Origin: CAZBWS01 sp964495705
Lineage (GTDB): Bacteria; Pseudomonadota; Gammaproteobacteria; HTCC5015
DNA length: 64,000 bases
Assembly (NCBI GenBank): GCA_964495705.1
Contig: CAZBWS010000007.1
Span: 1-64,000, forward strand
Direction: 5' to 3'
Position numbers and translations under genes: made by a program
Shown here: positions 35,502 through 44,754 of the stretch, one piece after another
How the letters are laid out: every line of letters begins with the position of its first letter
Numbering within the stretch: position 1 is the first letter of the stretch
The notes under the pieces: generated by a model
What the model saw: the letters and a program-made list of their open reading frames with translations, nothing else
Database searches by the model: none
What the model was told of the DNA's origin: nothing

Positions 35502-36476
35502 GTGTCTACTGTACGCGGCATTCCCGCTCAGTGGGAATTACAGTCTGGCCTGCTTATCAGCTGGCCACATAGCATTGATGAGCTAGTTTCCATTGAATCT
35601 AGCTTAAGACAAATTATTACATCAACAGCCCCTTATCAAGCGGTAATTATCGCCTGCCACGATGCAGAGCTTATAGGTCGCCTAGCTATCGAGTTGGGTG
35701 ACATTTTCGGAGACCTTCGCTTTTTCCATGCCCCTAATGACAGTATGTGGGTACGCGACTATGGACCTATTAGCTGTCGATTAGAAGGTCGGCTGTGCTT
35801 TTATGACTTTCAGTTTAATGGCTCGGGGACTCGAGAGAATTACGAACAAAATAACCGTCTTACAGCACAGCTTGATCAGCAATGTATATTTCAAGCTAAT
35901 CTGATCTATCAAAATTTTGTTTTAGAGGCCACAAATCTAGAGTCAGATGGTCTAGGCACCCTAATCTGTCACGGGTCAGCACTTGAACAGAGTAACCCCG
36001 ACTACAGTCGCAGCGAGATTGAGAGCTATTTATGCAAGCACTTAGATGCTCAGCAGATTATTTGGCTTGAGCAGCGTCATTTGGCCAGGTTCATTAACGC
36101 TAATACCCTAGTCTATAGCGCCTGTGATAACCCACAAGATGAACGTTACTTGCCGTATCAAGCACTGCATGCAGTGCTTGATACGCTGTGCAATGCGGAG
36201 GGCGAAGCCTATCAGTTACTAGCACTCCCCTTGCCACAGGCTATCCGCAATGCACAAGGTGAATTATTGCCGGCCAATTATTGTGATTTTTTGATGACAG
36301 ACAAGCACGTTTTTGTTCCCCAGTTTAAGGATAGTAATGACCCTGTTGCCTTGCAGTCTATCCAACAGTTATGCCCTGACCGAGAAGCTATACCTGTTGA
36401 GTCACAGGCTCTATTACATGCTCGAGGTAGCCTGCATAAAGCAAGCTTGAACCTTTTTGCTGAAATAACGTATTAG
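35502..36476 (+). CDS. Degenerate agmatine deiminase / peptidylarginine deiminase family protein
   Basis: This 324-residue protein starts at GTG directly after the upstream stop. The fold is recognisable: WELQSGLLISWPH at the start, MWVRDYGPI (82-90, catalytic-type Asp86), FNGSGT and LESDGLGTLI. Key parts are missing: the DGHVD segment with the catalytic His and Asp should lie near 190 but the chain runs directly from WLEQ to RHLARF, and the C-terminal GGGNIHC motif is ARGSLHK (307-313), with Lys in place of the nucleophilic Cys. The frame is open throughout, so this looks like a pseudoenzyme or a changed activity, not a frameshift. A 32-bp perfect palindrome lies inside at 36154-36185. Confidence 0.8.
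   Translation: MSTVRGIPAQWELQSGLLISWPHSIDELVSIESSLRQIITSTAPYQAVIIACHDAELIGRLAIELGDIFGDLRFFHAPNDSMWVRDYGPISCRLEGRLCFYDFQFNGSGTRENYEQNNRLTAQLDQQCIFQANLIYQNFVLEATNLESDGLGTLICHGSALEQSNPDYSRSEIESYLCKHLDAQQIIWLEQRHLARFINANTLVYSACDNPQDERYLPYQALHAVLDTLCNAEGEAYQLLALPLPQAIRNAQGELLPANYCDFLMTDKHVFVPQFKDSNDPVALQSIQQLCPDREAIPVESQALLHARGSLHKASLNLFAEITY
36154..36185. repeat. 32-bp perfect palindrome inside the deiminase-like gene
   Basis: The half-site CGTATCAAGCACTGCA is followed without spacer by its exact reverse complement. It spans codons for PYQALHAVLDT. It could form a 16-bp hairpin in mRNA with no proper loop, or be a dimeric protein site. Confidence 0.9.
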
Positions 36477-36569
36477 TTCAATATTGTAAATTTTTGTTAT
36501 GGTCATTGTGTATATATATTAATGATTTTAATATTAGACTAAGTGATAAAATACTTAAGGGCTTAAAAA

Positions 36570-37031
36570 ATGAAAAAAATCATATTATCCAGTGTGCTAT
36601 TTAGTAGCATAAGCTTTGCATCCCCTGCCATTATAGAGAGTAGCGGTGAACCCTGCCCTCGTATGTACATGAAACTATCGGGAGTCTGTGTCAATCCAGA
36701 GAAAATCTGTGACAGCCGCAATAATTTAAAGGCGGCTGTATCACACTACATTTCCTACAAAGAAATAGATAAACAGTACGACTGTGCTGCAGGCAATACC
36801 AGCCCCCATCTGATACAGGATTTAGCCCCTAGCTATTCTTATGCTAATGCCGAAAATGTTTCAACTATTAGTCAAAGCTGTATCGAATTGAAAAACACTC
36901 TAGATCAGTATCAATTATCCGGTGTTACTCTATTAGACCCAAGTACTAATACGGTACAAAAAATGGATTCAACAACAGCACAGCAAGTTATTCAACGAGT
37001 GAAATCACAGTTTTCTAATAACTGTCAGTAA
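36570..37031 (+). CDS. Small cysteine-containing exported protein
   Basis: This 153-residue protein has a signal peptide (MKKIILSSVLFSSISFASP). The mature part has seven Cys (GEPCPRM, GVCVNPEKIC, YDCAAG, QSCIEL, NNC), consistent with disulfides in the periplasm or outside. No family recognised. The upstream 93 bases are very AT-rich and a terminator follows at 37063, so it is probably a single-gene unit. Confidence 0.7.
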   Translation: MKKIILSSVLFSSISFASPAIIESSGEPCPRMYMKLSGVCVNPEKICDSRNNLKAAVSHYISYKEIDKQYDCAAGNTSPHLIQDLAPSYSYANAENVSTISQSCIELKNTLDQYQLSGVTLLDPSTNTVQKMDSTTAQQVIQRVKSQFSNNCQ

Positions 37032-37062
37032 TTACATTCATTTCGCCTGAAAAACAGGCAAT

Positions 37063-37091
37063 AAAAAAGGCGGCCACTGGCCGCCTTTTTT
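37063..37091. terminator. Bidirectional terminator
   Basis: AAAAAAGGCGGCC, loop ACT, GGCCGCCTTTTTT is a perfect 13-bp stem between convergent genes. Confidence 0.95.
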
Positions 37092-37109
37092 ATGACTGAT
37101 TAAACACGC

Positions 37110-38267
37110 TTAGTGCTTAATACCTAATGCGTCAATTACTTCAATAGTCAAAGCACCAACAGCTAGGCCTTTATCTTTCTGATATGCCTTAACTGCTTGA
37201 GTAGTTTGCCAGCCATAAATATTGTCTACAGGGCCCGCATTATAGCCAAGAGCGTTTAACTTGCTTTGTAGTTGACCAACAATCTCACCGGTCATGTTTG
37301 TCTTACACAAGATTGGAGCCCATTCAATACGCCCTTCTGAGACCTTTGAACGCTTAGTCACTGTGCCGTAAACAGGAGCAACAGGCGTCTTTGTAGATGA
37401 AGCGGCTGTGACTAGCTTTTTCACTTTTACTTGGCCGTATTCAGCTGGAATAGTTTTAGTCACTGTTTTAGCAGGTGTCTTTACAACGCGTGTTTTAACT
37501 GTCTTGTACTGAGCTGGCTGCACAACGACTTCTTTAGTTGTTGCCGCTGTTACCAGTGTACGCTTTGTGACTGTGCTGTATTGTGCAGGCACTTCAACTA
37601 AACACATAATTTCGCCAGTGCTTTCGTCGACTTTAGTTATTGGGCCAGTACCCTTTTTCCAAATAGAGTGAGCGGCTTTTACTAAAACCTTCTCTGATGT
37701 TGAACCATAAACAGCAGGTACCTTACGTAGCTCTTTAATTTCAGGGCTAACTAGCACTTGTTCTTCTTTCCAACCGTAGACTGCAGGTACTACTTCTAGA
37801 ACCTCTGTCTTTTCTTTAACTAAAACAGTTTTCTCTTCAGTTGCATATTTGGCAGGTACTAGACTAATAACATCATAACCTTCCTTTTTCAGAACTTCGA
37901 TAGACTCTGTTTTGTAAGTAGGCTCAATGAATACTCGCGCATAACACTCACCTGGCTTTGCATTTGGTGGCAGTAAATCACCCATTGCTGAACTTGAGAT
38001 GTTATCCCCTGTTAGCGCAGAAGATGTAGATTGACGTTCAGCTAACATACGCTTTAGATCCGTGATCTGGCGCTCGCGAGCTTGTAGCTCTGACTCCCTT
38101 TGAGTCAAACGATTTTGTAAGTCAACACTATTAGCAGAATTAACCGCTTGAGTTTGAGTGCTTTGAGTCGATGCAGATACATCATTAGCCTTAGTCGCTG
38201 TTGACCCACAACCTGTCATCGTAGTGACTGCAGCCGCAATGGATAGTACGAGTAGTTTCTTTTTCAT
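37110..38267 (-). CDS. Repeat lipoprotein with C-terminal peptidoglycan-binding domain
   Basis: This 385-residue protein has a lipobox (TMTGC, Cys20) and a Ser/Thr/Gln-rich linker. A short coiled coil follows (LQNRLTQRESELQARERQI, about 51-80). About seven imperfect repeats of 25-30 residues built on VPAxYG...EKVLVK occupy about 125-310. A PG_binding_1 domain closes it (VGQLQSKLNALGYNAGPVD...WQTTQAVKAYQ, about 325-380). The layout suggests an outer-membrane lipoprotein that reaches and binds the cell wall. It is divergent from mfd across 130 bp. The repeats are seen directly; the tethering role is inferred. Confidence 0.8.
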   Translation of the reverse strand: MKKKLLVLSIAAAVTTMTGCGSTATKANDVSASTQSTQTQAVNSANSVDLQNRLTQRESELQARERQITDLKRMLAERQSTSSALTGDNISSSAMGDLLPPNAKPGECYARVFIEPTYKTESIEVLKKEGYDVISLVPAKYATEEKTVLVKEKTEVLEVVPAVYGWKEEQVLVSPEIKELRKVPAVYGSTSEKVLVKAAHSIWKKGTGPITKVDESTGEIMCLVEVPAQYSTVTKRTLVTAATTKEVVVQPAQYKTVKTRVVKTPAKTVTKTIPAEYGQVKVKKLVTAASSTKTPVAPVYGTVTKRSKVSEGRIEWAPILCKTNMTGEIVGQLQSKLNALGYNAGPVDNIYGWQTTQAVKAYQKDKGLAVGALTIEVIDALGIKH

Positions 38268-38397
38268 TTGTGTTTCCCTTTATTAAAGTGCCCAAAGTCT
38301 AGTCTTATTGCTGCTTAAGCTCTGTTAATAATTGTAAATTACTGAATAAATAAATTTGCGCGTGTAGAATAACCTCCTTTTTATACTTTGCATAGTA

Positions 38398-41300
38398 ATG
38401 ATCACGCTTCCCCCAATCCCCCAGCACTCTGGAAACACCTTTACTTGGGGGCAACTCTACGGCAGTGCTAAGGCCCTGGCTATTGCTGAAGCGGCTAAGC
38501 AGTTTAAGGGCTTAAGTTTAGTTATCGTAGACAGCGCTCAAGAAGCTTGGCAACTTGAGGCCAGTATTAAGTTTTTTCTGGGGGCGCAAAAACTACCTAT
38601 ATTGCATTTTCCCGACTGGGAGACCTTACCTTATGATGTCTACTCACCCCATCAAGACATCATTTCAGAGCGCTTAAGTTCGTTGTACCAACTCCCCCAG
38701 GTACAACATGGTCTATTAATATTACCGGCTATCAGCCTATTACAGCGCCTGCCCCCCGTAGATTATTTAGACCAACAAGCCTTTATTGCCAAGGTGGGTG
38801 ATCGCTTAGATATAGATGCTTTGCGCGCTAGATTAGAACGTTCAGGCTATAGTTATGTGACACAAGTGTTAGAACATGGTGAGTTTGCCGTGCGAGGTGC
38901 TTTGATTGACCTTTTCCCCATGGGCCACGCCCAACCCTACCGCATTGATTTATTTGATGATGAAATAGAGTCTATTCGTGATTTTGACCCTGAAACCCAG
39001 CTTTCCAATGCAAAACACGCAGAGATTCGTCTACTTCCAGCAAGGGAGTTCCCCTTGCATGAGCAAGCTATCAGTGAATTTCGCGGGCGTTGGCGTGACC
39101 GTTTTGAGGGCGATCCACAAAGCTGTGTCGTTTATAAAGACGTTAGTAATGGCCTAGCTCCTGCGGGGATAGAGTATTACTCACCTTTATTTTTTACTAA
39201 GACAGCGAGTTTATTTGACTATCTACCCAAAAAAACATTGGTTTTACAAGCCTCCCCCGTTGATAGCAGTAATGAGCACTTTTGGGAACAGCTTGCACAT
39301 CGCCACGAACAACGCCGACACAATACTGAACGCCCCATACTCGAGCCAGATGAGTTATACCTAAGACCCAAAGACAGCAAACAAGCACTAGCAGCCTATC
39401 CGCATATACAGTTGCAAAGCTTTGAGGCAGCCGAAACTCTTACACATAAACATAATTTTTCTGCCCGACAACCAGACTCTTTCCAGCTGAAAGTTAAAGA
39501 GCAAGACCCCAGTGCCAAGCTGCGCTTATTCACTGAGAACTGTGAAAAAAACATACTTTTTATCGCTGAGTCTGCAGGGCGACGAGAAAGCTTGCTAGAG
39601 CTGTTGAGGGGCATCAATATACACCCCAAACAAGTACAAAGCTGGGACGAGATAAACCAACAGCCATCCAACAATGGACACTTCATAAGTGTTGCACCAC
39701 TGCCCGAGGGTTTAGATCTTCCCGAGCTAGTGATTATTGCGGAAAGTCAAATTTACGGCGAGCGTGTCTCGCAATCTCGGCGGCGGCGTAAAAGCAGTGG
39801 CCAAAAAGATGCCCAGGCGATTATTAATAGCCTAGAAGATCTATCCATAGGCGCTCCTGTCGTACATGAACACAGTGGTGTTGGCCGCTATCAGGGGCTT
39901 CAAACACTCCAGCTAGGCGATATTGAGCACGAATTTTTAACCCTTGAATACGCTAATGAAGACAAGCTATATGTACCCGTTAGCGATCTACATTTAGTTA
40001 GCCGCTTTACCGGTGCCCCTGCAGACTCTGCACCTCTGCATAAACTCGGCTCTGAAACTTGGGGTAAGCAAAAAGCTCGCGCCCTTAAACAAGCCAGAGA
40101 TGTTGCAGCAGAACTGCTTGCAATACATGCCAAGCGCGCCGCTAAACAAGGCCAACAATTTAAACTCCCTGTGGTGGAGTATGAACTATTCAGCAGCGGC
40201 TTCCCCTTTGAGGAGACTGCGGACCAACACGATGCGATTAATGCCGTATTAGAAGACATGCAGAAAACGCAACCTATGGATCGGGTAGTTTGTGGTGATG
40301 TGGGCTTTGGTAAAACCGAAGTGGCTATGCGTGCTGCCTTTATGGCGAGCATGAACCAAAAGCAAGTATGTATATTAGTGCCAACGACCTTGCTCGCCCA
40401 ACAGCACTTTGAAAACTTTCAAAATCGCTTTGCAGATTGGCCCGTGCGCGTCGAATGTTTATCGCGCTTTGGCGGCAAGAAAAAGCAAGACGCGACGATT
40501 GCCGACCTCGGCGACGGCAAAGTCGACATTATTATTGGCACCCACAAACTGCTGCAACCGAGTATTAAGTTTAATGACTTAGGCCTCGTTATCGTCGATG
40601 AGGAACAGCGCTTTGGTGTGCGACATAAGGAAATGATGAAGAAAATGCGTGCTGAGGTAGATATATTAACCCTCACTGCCACCCCTATTCCTCGTACGCT
40701 AAACATGGCCATGAGTGGCTTGCGTGATCTATCGATTATCGCTACCCCGCCACAACGCCGTACTGCTGTTAAAACGTTTATTAGTGAATGGAATGACGAC
40801 CAAATACGCGAAGCCTGCCAGCGCGAACTATCCCGTGGCGGGCAGATCTACTTTGTACATAACAAAGTAGAAAACATCGGTAAAATTGCAGCACAAATAG
40901 AAGCTATCGTGCCTGAAGCCAGAGCCGCAGTGGCTCACGGGCAGATGGGTGAGCGCGAGCTAGAACAAGTGATGCTGGACTTCTACCATCAGCGCGTCAA
41001 TTTATTGGTGTGTACCACCATTATCGAAAGTGGTATCGATGTCCCCACAGCGAATACGATCATCATCAACCGAGCAGACCACTTTGGCCTATCCCAGCTA
41101 CACCAAATGCGTGGCCGTGTAGGGCGTAGCCACCATCGCGCCTATGCCTATTTAATCGCTCCCCATGAAAAAGCGATGAGTGCGGATGCCGCGAAACGCT
41201 TACAAGCGATAGAGTCCCTTGAAGACCTCGGCGCAGGTTTTACCCTAGCTACCCACGATCTAGAAATTCGAGGTGCGGGTGAGCTACTGGGGTCAGAGCA

Positions 41301-41862
41301 ATCGGGACAGATTCAAGAGGTTGGTTTTGGTATGTACACCGACATGTTAGACCGCGCGGTGAAAGCCTTAAAAAGCGGAGTAGACTTTGATGCAGCGTTG
41401 CCCACCGACTCTGGACCACAGATTGATTTGGGCATCCCCTCACTTCTACCTTCCGACTATGTACCCGATGTGCATATGCGTTTAATGCTCTATAAGCGCA
41501 TATCCAATGCCGATGACTTAATTGAACTGAAGGATGTTGAGATGGAGCTTATAGATCGCTTTGGCCTCTTACCCGAAGGCGCTAAAAACCTCTTACTAGT
41601 GGCTCAAATGAAGTTATCCGCATTGAGCATGGGGATTGGTAAAATAGACGCTGGAAAAAATGGAGGTCGAATAGAGTTTACCCCTCACACCACGATCGAC
41701 CCAGGTACACTCATCATGTTGATTCAACGCAACCCTGCGACCTATCATTTTAATGCCCCAGAGAATAAACTGCGCTTTAAATGTGAGTCTGACACAGCTG
41801 AGGAGCGTTTCGAGTTTATCTTTGCTATGCTCGACGCATTAAGCCAAAAAACCACCCAATAA
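38398..41862 (+). CDS. mfd: Transcription-repair coupling factor
   Basis: This 1154-residue protein removes stalled RNA polymerase from damaged DNA and recruits UvrA. It has the N-terminal UvrB-like module, the RNA polymerase-interaction domain (GAPVVHEHSGVGRYQGL), the RecG-like translocase with Walker A GDVGFGKTEVAMRAAF and DEEQRFG, the TRG motif region, and the C-terminal TRCF domain. Length is normal. Two exact repeat copies (39397 and 41615) lie inside. Confidence 0.97.
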   Translation: MITLPPIPQHSGNTFTWGQLYGSAKALAIAEAAKQFKGLSLVIVDSAQEAWQLEASIKFFLGAQKLPILHFPDWETLPYDVYSPHQDIISERLSSLYQLPQVQHGLLILPAISLLQRLPPVDYLDQQAFIAKVGDRLDIDALRARLERSGYSYVTQVLEHGEFAVRGALIDLFPMGHAQPYRIDLFDDEIESIRDFDPETQLSNAKHAEIRLLPAREFPLHEQAISEFRGRWRDRFEGDPQSCVVYKDVSNGLAPAGIEYYSPLFFTKTASLFDYLPKKTLVLQASPVDSSNEHFWEQLAHRHEQRRHNTERPILEPDELYLRPKDSKQALAAYPHIQLQSFEAAETLTHKHNFSARQPDSFQLKVKEQDPSAKLRLFTENCEKNILFIAESAGRRESLLELLRGINIHPKQVQSWDEINQQPSNNGHFISVAPLPEGLDLPELVIIAESQIYGERVSQSRRRRKSSGQKDAQAIINSLEDLSIGAPVVHEHSGVGRYQGLQTLQLGDIEHEFLTLEYANEDKLYVPVSDLHLVSRFTGAPADSAPLHKLGSETWGKQKARALKQARDVAAELLAIHAKRAAKQGQQFKLPVVEYELFSSGFPFEETADQHDAINAVLEDMQKTQPMDRVVCGDVGFGKTEVAMRAAFMASMNQKQVCILVPTTLLAQQHFENFQNRFADWPVRVECLSRFGGKKKQDATIADLGDGKVDIIIGTHKLLQPSIKFNDLGLVIVDEEQRFGVRHKEMMKKMRAEVDILTLTATPIPRTLNMAMSGLRDLSIIATPPQRRTAVKTFISEWNDDQIREACQRELSRGGQIYFVHNKVENIGKIAAQIEAIVPEARAAVAHGQMGERELEQVMLDFYHQRVNLLVCTTIIESGIDVPTANTIIINRADHFGLSQLHQMRGRVGRSHHRAYAYLIAPHEKAMSADAAKRLQAIESLEDLGAGFTLATHDLEIRGAGELLGSEQSGQIQEVGFGMYTDMLDRAVKALKSGVDFDAALPTDSGPQIDLGIPSLLPSDYVPDVHMRLMLYKRISNADDLIELKDVEMELIDRFGLLPEGAKNLLLVAQMKLSALSMGIGKIDAGKNGGRIEFTPHTTIDPGTLIMLIQRNPATYHFNAPENKLRFKCESDTAEERFEFIFAMLDALSQKTTQ
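39393..39405 (-). repeat. Putative uptake sequence, full 13-mer ATGCGGATAGGCT
   Basis: Exact, in mfd. Confidence 0.8.
41615..41623 (-). repeat. Repeated 9-mer ATGCGGATA
   Basis: Exact 9-mer with upstream A, in mfd. Confidence 0.6.
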
Positions 41863-41877
41863 GAAGTTATTATATTA

Positions 41878-42612
41878 ATGTTGAAGTATAGCCTAAGGAA
41901 AAATAGTAACACCTTGATTGCATTAGCTTTACTAAGCTTTTGTTCCCTAGCTCAGGCTCAGAGTTTGCGCTGGTATGATGTGGAAGTAATCGCGTTTGCC
42001 CATGCACGCGGTGAATACCTAAATACCGAGACGTGGCCAGCGCAGTGGCCGCGGCCCGACACAGAATCGGCTATTAATTTTGAAACGATCAAACATAGCT
42101 TGTTTTCCAAAAAAGCCTCTCGTGGTGTTCTATCGGGGATTGCAAAGCGTGTTGATAAGTCCAGTCGCTACAAACTGCTTAGCTATAAGGTTTGGCGCCA
42201 AGCGGGGCTTTCTGAGACCAAGTCGAAGCCGGTACATATTCAGTCTGAGGCGCGGGTGAGCAATTTAGCGCCTCAAGGTAGTGATGAGTACGGCAATCTA
42301 ATTAGCCAGCTAATTGAGGTGCCAATGCTGGATGGGACTGTCCGCATTAGCTTGGGCCGCTTTCTGCATATTCACACCGACCTGTTATATACCACGGCTT
42401 TAGAGGATATACAGCTATTGCCAGAGACAGCAGAAGAAGGTGATGTTGCTATTAAAACCACACAACGCTTAGCGCCAGAGGGTTCTCAGCAAAATCGTTT
42501 ACAAGGCTTTGTGTTAAAAACACAGCGCAAAACGCGCAGTAAAGAGACTCAATTTATAGATCATCCAATGTTTGGCTTAATTGTGCGCATTACACCCGTT
42601 AAAACATCCTAG
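41878..42612 (+). CDS. csiV: CsiV family protein
   Basis: This 244-residue protein has a signal peptide (ending AQAQS) and the CsiV marks: LRWYDVEVIAFAH at the N-terminus and HPMFGLIVRITPV at the C-terminus. In Vibrio cholerae CsiV supports peptidoglycan synthesis by PBP1A. It follows mfd by 15 nt, the same order as in Pseudomonas. Confidence 0.87.
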   Translation: MLKYSLRKNSNTLIALALLSFCSLAQAQSLRWYDVEVIAFAHARGEYLNTETWPAQWPRPDTESAINFETIKHSLFSKKASRGVLSGIAKRVDKSSRYKLLSYKVWRQAGLSETKSKPVHIQSEARVSNLAPQGSDEYGNLISQLIEVPMLDGTVRISLGRFLHIHTDLLYTTALEDIQLLPETAEEGDVAIKTTQRLAPEGSQQNRLQGFVLKTQRKTRSKETQFIDHPMFGLIVRITPVKTS

Positions 42613-42640
42613 CGTCGATAAGACCATCAGGGGGAAACCA

Positions 42641-43654
42641 ATGACATCTAAATCACTCGGCCTCGCCGCCATCTTATTACTACTAGGTGGCTGCACAACT
42701 ATAAGCAATATTAACGATAATATCTCAAGTAAATTTAAAAATTTTTATACAAATAAACCTGATGTGGTGGGTCGCCAACCCACACATTTGATGCCACATA
42801 AAGAACAACTGTTTTTAAACGGCCCTGTTAAAAAGGTGAGTTATTTCATAACACGTCCAGACTTCTCAGGCACGCAAATCACTGATGAACTGCATATTGA
42901 GTTTAATCAGGCGGGTTTTATTACTCAAATTACGGGTAATAAAAAAGCCTTGGCTATCAATGGCTTTTTAAAATACTGGAGCCTGCCAGCTAATACACAA
43001 ATCGAATATGATAAAAATAATGTATTAGAAAAAATATCCAGCGCTAAAAGCAGTCATCAATATGAATACGAAGGCGGCCCAGAAGAATATAGTGAGAAAA
43101 CAGGCAATATGCGCTCTGTTATCCTTACTCATGTGCAAAACTCAGAGCAAAAATATCGTACTTTAGATTACATGATCTATGCGGGAAATCGCTATATGGT
43201 CCTCAGCAAAGACAATCGCCAACGTGAAAAAACGGTAGCTCGTATCTATGAATACGAGAATAATCGCCTGCATAAAGTGTACTTTCATGAGAATGACTAT
43301 CCTCTAGACAAAAAACCTAGTGAGGCATTACAAGACCCTTTGAAATACCGGTTCACGCTTGAAAAACAAATTGACTACGACCTACAGGGGCGTATTAATC
43401 ATGTAATGACTAGCCAGCGTAAGGGGGCATTGATTTCAGAGGATCGAATCAGCTACCACATCAACAGTAAAAACCCGAAACGCTTGACCAATGTTAATGG
43501 TACGGGGTCACAGCAATACCGCATCAAATACAGCGATTATGAGCAAGACCAAAGTGAAAACTGGATTTCACGTAAAGTGATTACAACTTATCGCCGTGGC
43601 GACAAGGAAGGTAGTGATAAGCGAACGATTGAGTACTTTGAAACAGAAAGCTAA
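42641..43654 (+). CDS. Lipoprotein of unknown function
   Basis: This protein of about 337 residues starts at 42641, chosen because AGGGGGAAACC lies just upstream and the ATG opens a lipoprotein signal (lipobox LGGC, Cys18). The mature part is polar and beta-rich with YD-like segments (YEYEGGPEEYSEKT, IDYDLQGRINHVMT), reminiscent of RHS/YD-type strands but without a clear repeat. It follows csiV by 28 nt. Confidence 0.75.
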   Translation: MTSKSLGLAAILLLLGGCTTISNINDNISSKFKNFYTNKPDVVGRQPTHLMPHKEQLFLNGPVKKVSYFITRPDFSGTQITDELHIEFNQAGFITQITGNKKALAINGFLKYWSLPANTQIEYDKNNVLEKISSAKSSHQYEYEGGPEEYSEKTGNMRSVILTHVQNSEQKYRTLDYMIYAGNRYMVLSKDNRQREKTVARIYEYENNRLHKVYFHENDYPLDKKPSEALQDPLKYRFTLEKQIDYDLQGRINHVMTSQRKGALISEDRISYHINSKNPKRLTNVNGTGSQQYRIKYSDYEQDQSENWISRKVITTYRRGDKEGSDKRTIEYFETES

Positions 43655-43659
43655 GCTGT

Positions 43660-44670
43660 TTACAGCCTATCCGCATCAGCAATTATACTCAGTAAACGCT
43701 CGCCATCTAAGGCGGGTGTATCACCGGCATCAAAGGCTTTTTTTACCTGCTGAACCACTTTTAGATTCACAGGTGTAGCTATACCTACTTGTTTACCTAA
43801 GGCGACAATGGCGCCATTCAGATAGTCAATTTCAGGCTGACGCTTAGCCTGTAAATCCTCCCACATAGAAGAACGTGCCTCGGGGTCCATTTTCAACATG
43901 CCCTTGGCTAATAACTGAAAAACCTGATTAGGCAAACGCAATACAAAGGGCAATAAACGCGGCATGACTTTCCCCACTCTGACTGGCTTTATTTTCGCCT
44001 TATCCATACATTTCAGAGCTTCGGCAATACTCAAGGCCAATGCGCGACGATAGTGTCTATCTGCAAGCTGTTGTTGTAAGGGCTTACCCGACAACATATT
44101 CAGCGCATTATTTAAGTTCATTAACAACTTGCCCCACTGAACGGCTTCTATGTCTTTAACTTGTTTGACGGGGAGCCCCGCTTTATTGAAATACTCCAAA
44201 AGTTTACTAGGTAACGGCTGTATGCACAGTTCACCCTCAGTACCACAGTGAAAGCGCCCCAGTCCCCTATTCACCACATTAAAAGGCACCATACCGCCAA
44301 CAATATTGACATTACTTAGCCCAGCTTTAAGCCGCCCTAGGTTACCTACCCCATTTTGTAAACTGATTAAGGTCGCTCGTGCCTTCAACTTGTTTTTCAG
44401 CTGCTTTAGGGCCACGGCTGTGTCTTGAGACTTAACCGTCAATATCACTACATCCGCCTCTGTAAGAACATCGGTATCGGTGTGAAAATCAAACTGTGAA
44501 CTAGGCAGACGAATTTGGCTTTGGTTGAAATGAGTAAGGTGTAAGCCTTTATCATTTAACAAGGCTTGCATTCGCGGTCGGCCAATAAAGCTAACAGTTG
44601 CTCCCGCTGCAGCCAAACGCCCTCCTACGTAACAACCAATTGAGCCCGCACCTAATATAACAATCCGCAT
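43660..44670 (-). CDS. panE: 2-dehydropantoate 2-reductase
   Basis: This 336-residue protein reduces ketopantoate with NADPH in pantothenate/CoA synthesis. The dinucleotide motif is VILGAGSIGCYVGGRL, the catalytic Lys is in VQWGKLLMNLNNAL, and the substrate-binding segment is RSSMWEDLQAKRQPEIDYLNG. It converges with the plus-strand lipoprotein with only 5 nt between stops. Its last codons coincide with a 13-mer repeat copy (43664-43676). Confidence 0.9.
   Translation of the reverse strand: MRIVILGAGSIGCYVGGRLAAAGATVSFIGRPRMQALLNDKGLHLTHFNQSQIRLPSSQFDFHTDTDVLTEADVVILTVKSQDTAVALKQLKNKLKARATLISLQNGVGNLGRLKAGLSNVNIVGGMVPFNVVNRGLGRFHCGTEGELCIQPLPSKLLEYFNKAGLPVKQVKDIEAVQWGKLLMNLNNALNMLSGKPLQQQLADRHYRRALALSIAEALKCMDKAKIKPVRVGKVMPRLLPFVLRLPNQVFQLLAKGMLKMDPEARSSMWEDLQAKRQPEIDYLNGAIVALGKQVGIATPVNLKVVQQVKKAFDAGDTPALDGERLLSIIADADRL
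43664..43676 (-). repeat. Putative uptake sequence, full 13-mer ATGCGGATAGGCT
   Basis: Exact, at the 3' end of panE just before its stop. Confidence 0.8.
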
Positions 44671-44754
44671 TGTGTATTCTCATCTATTATTTATATCCTT
44701 ATATAAACATAATGGAGGTGAATGCGCCAAGAGAATACGTTGATGAATTGAAAA

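Noticed and set aside
35502..36476. Deiminase-like gene as a frameshifted pseudogene
   Set aside because: One continuous frame with sensible codons from start to stop; losses are in-frame.
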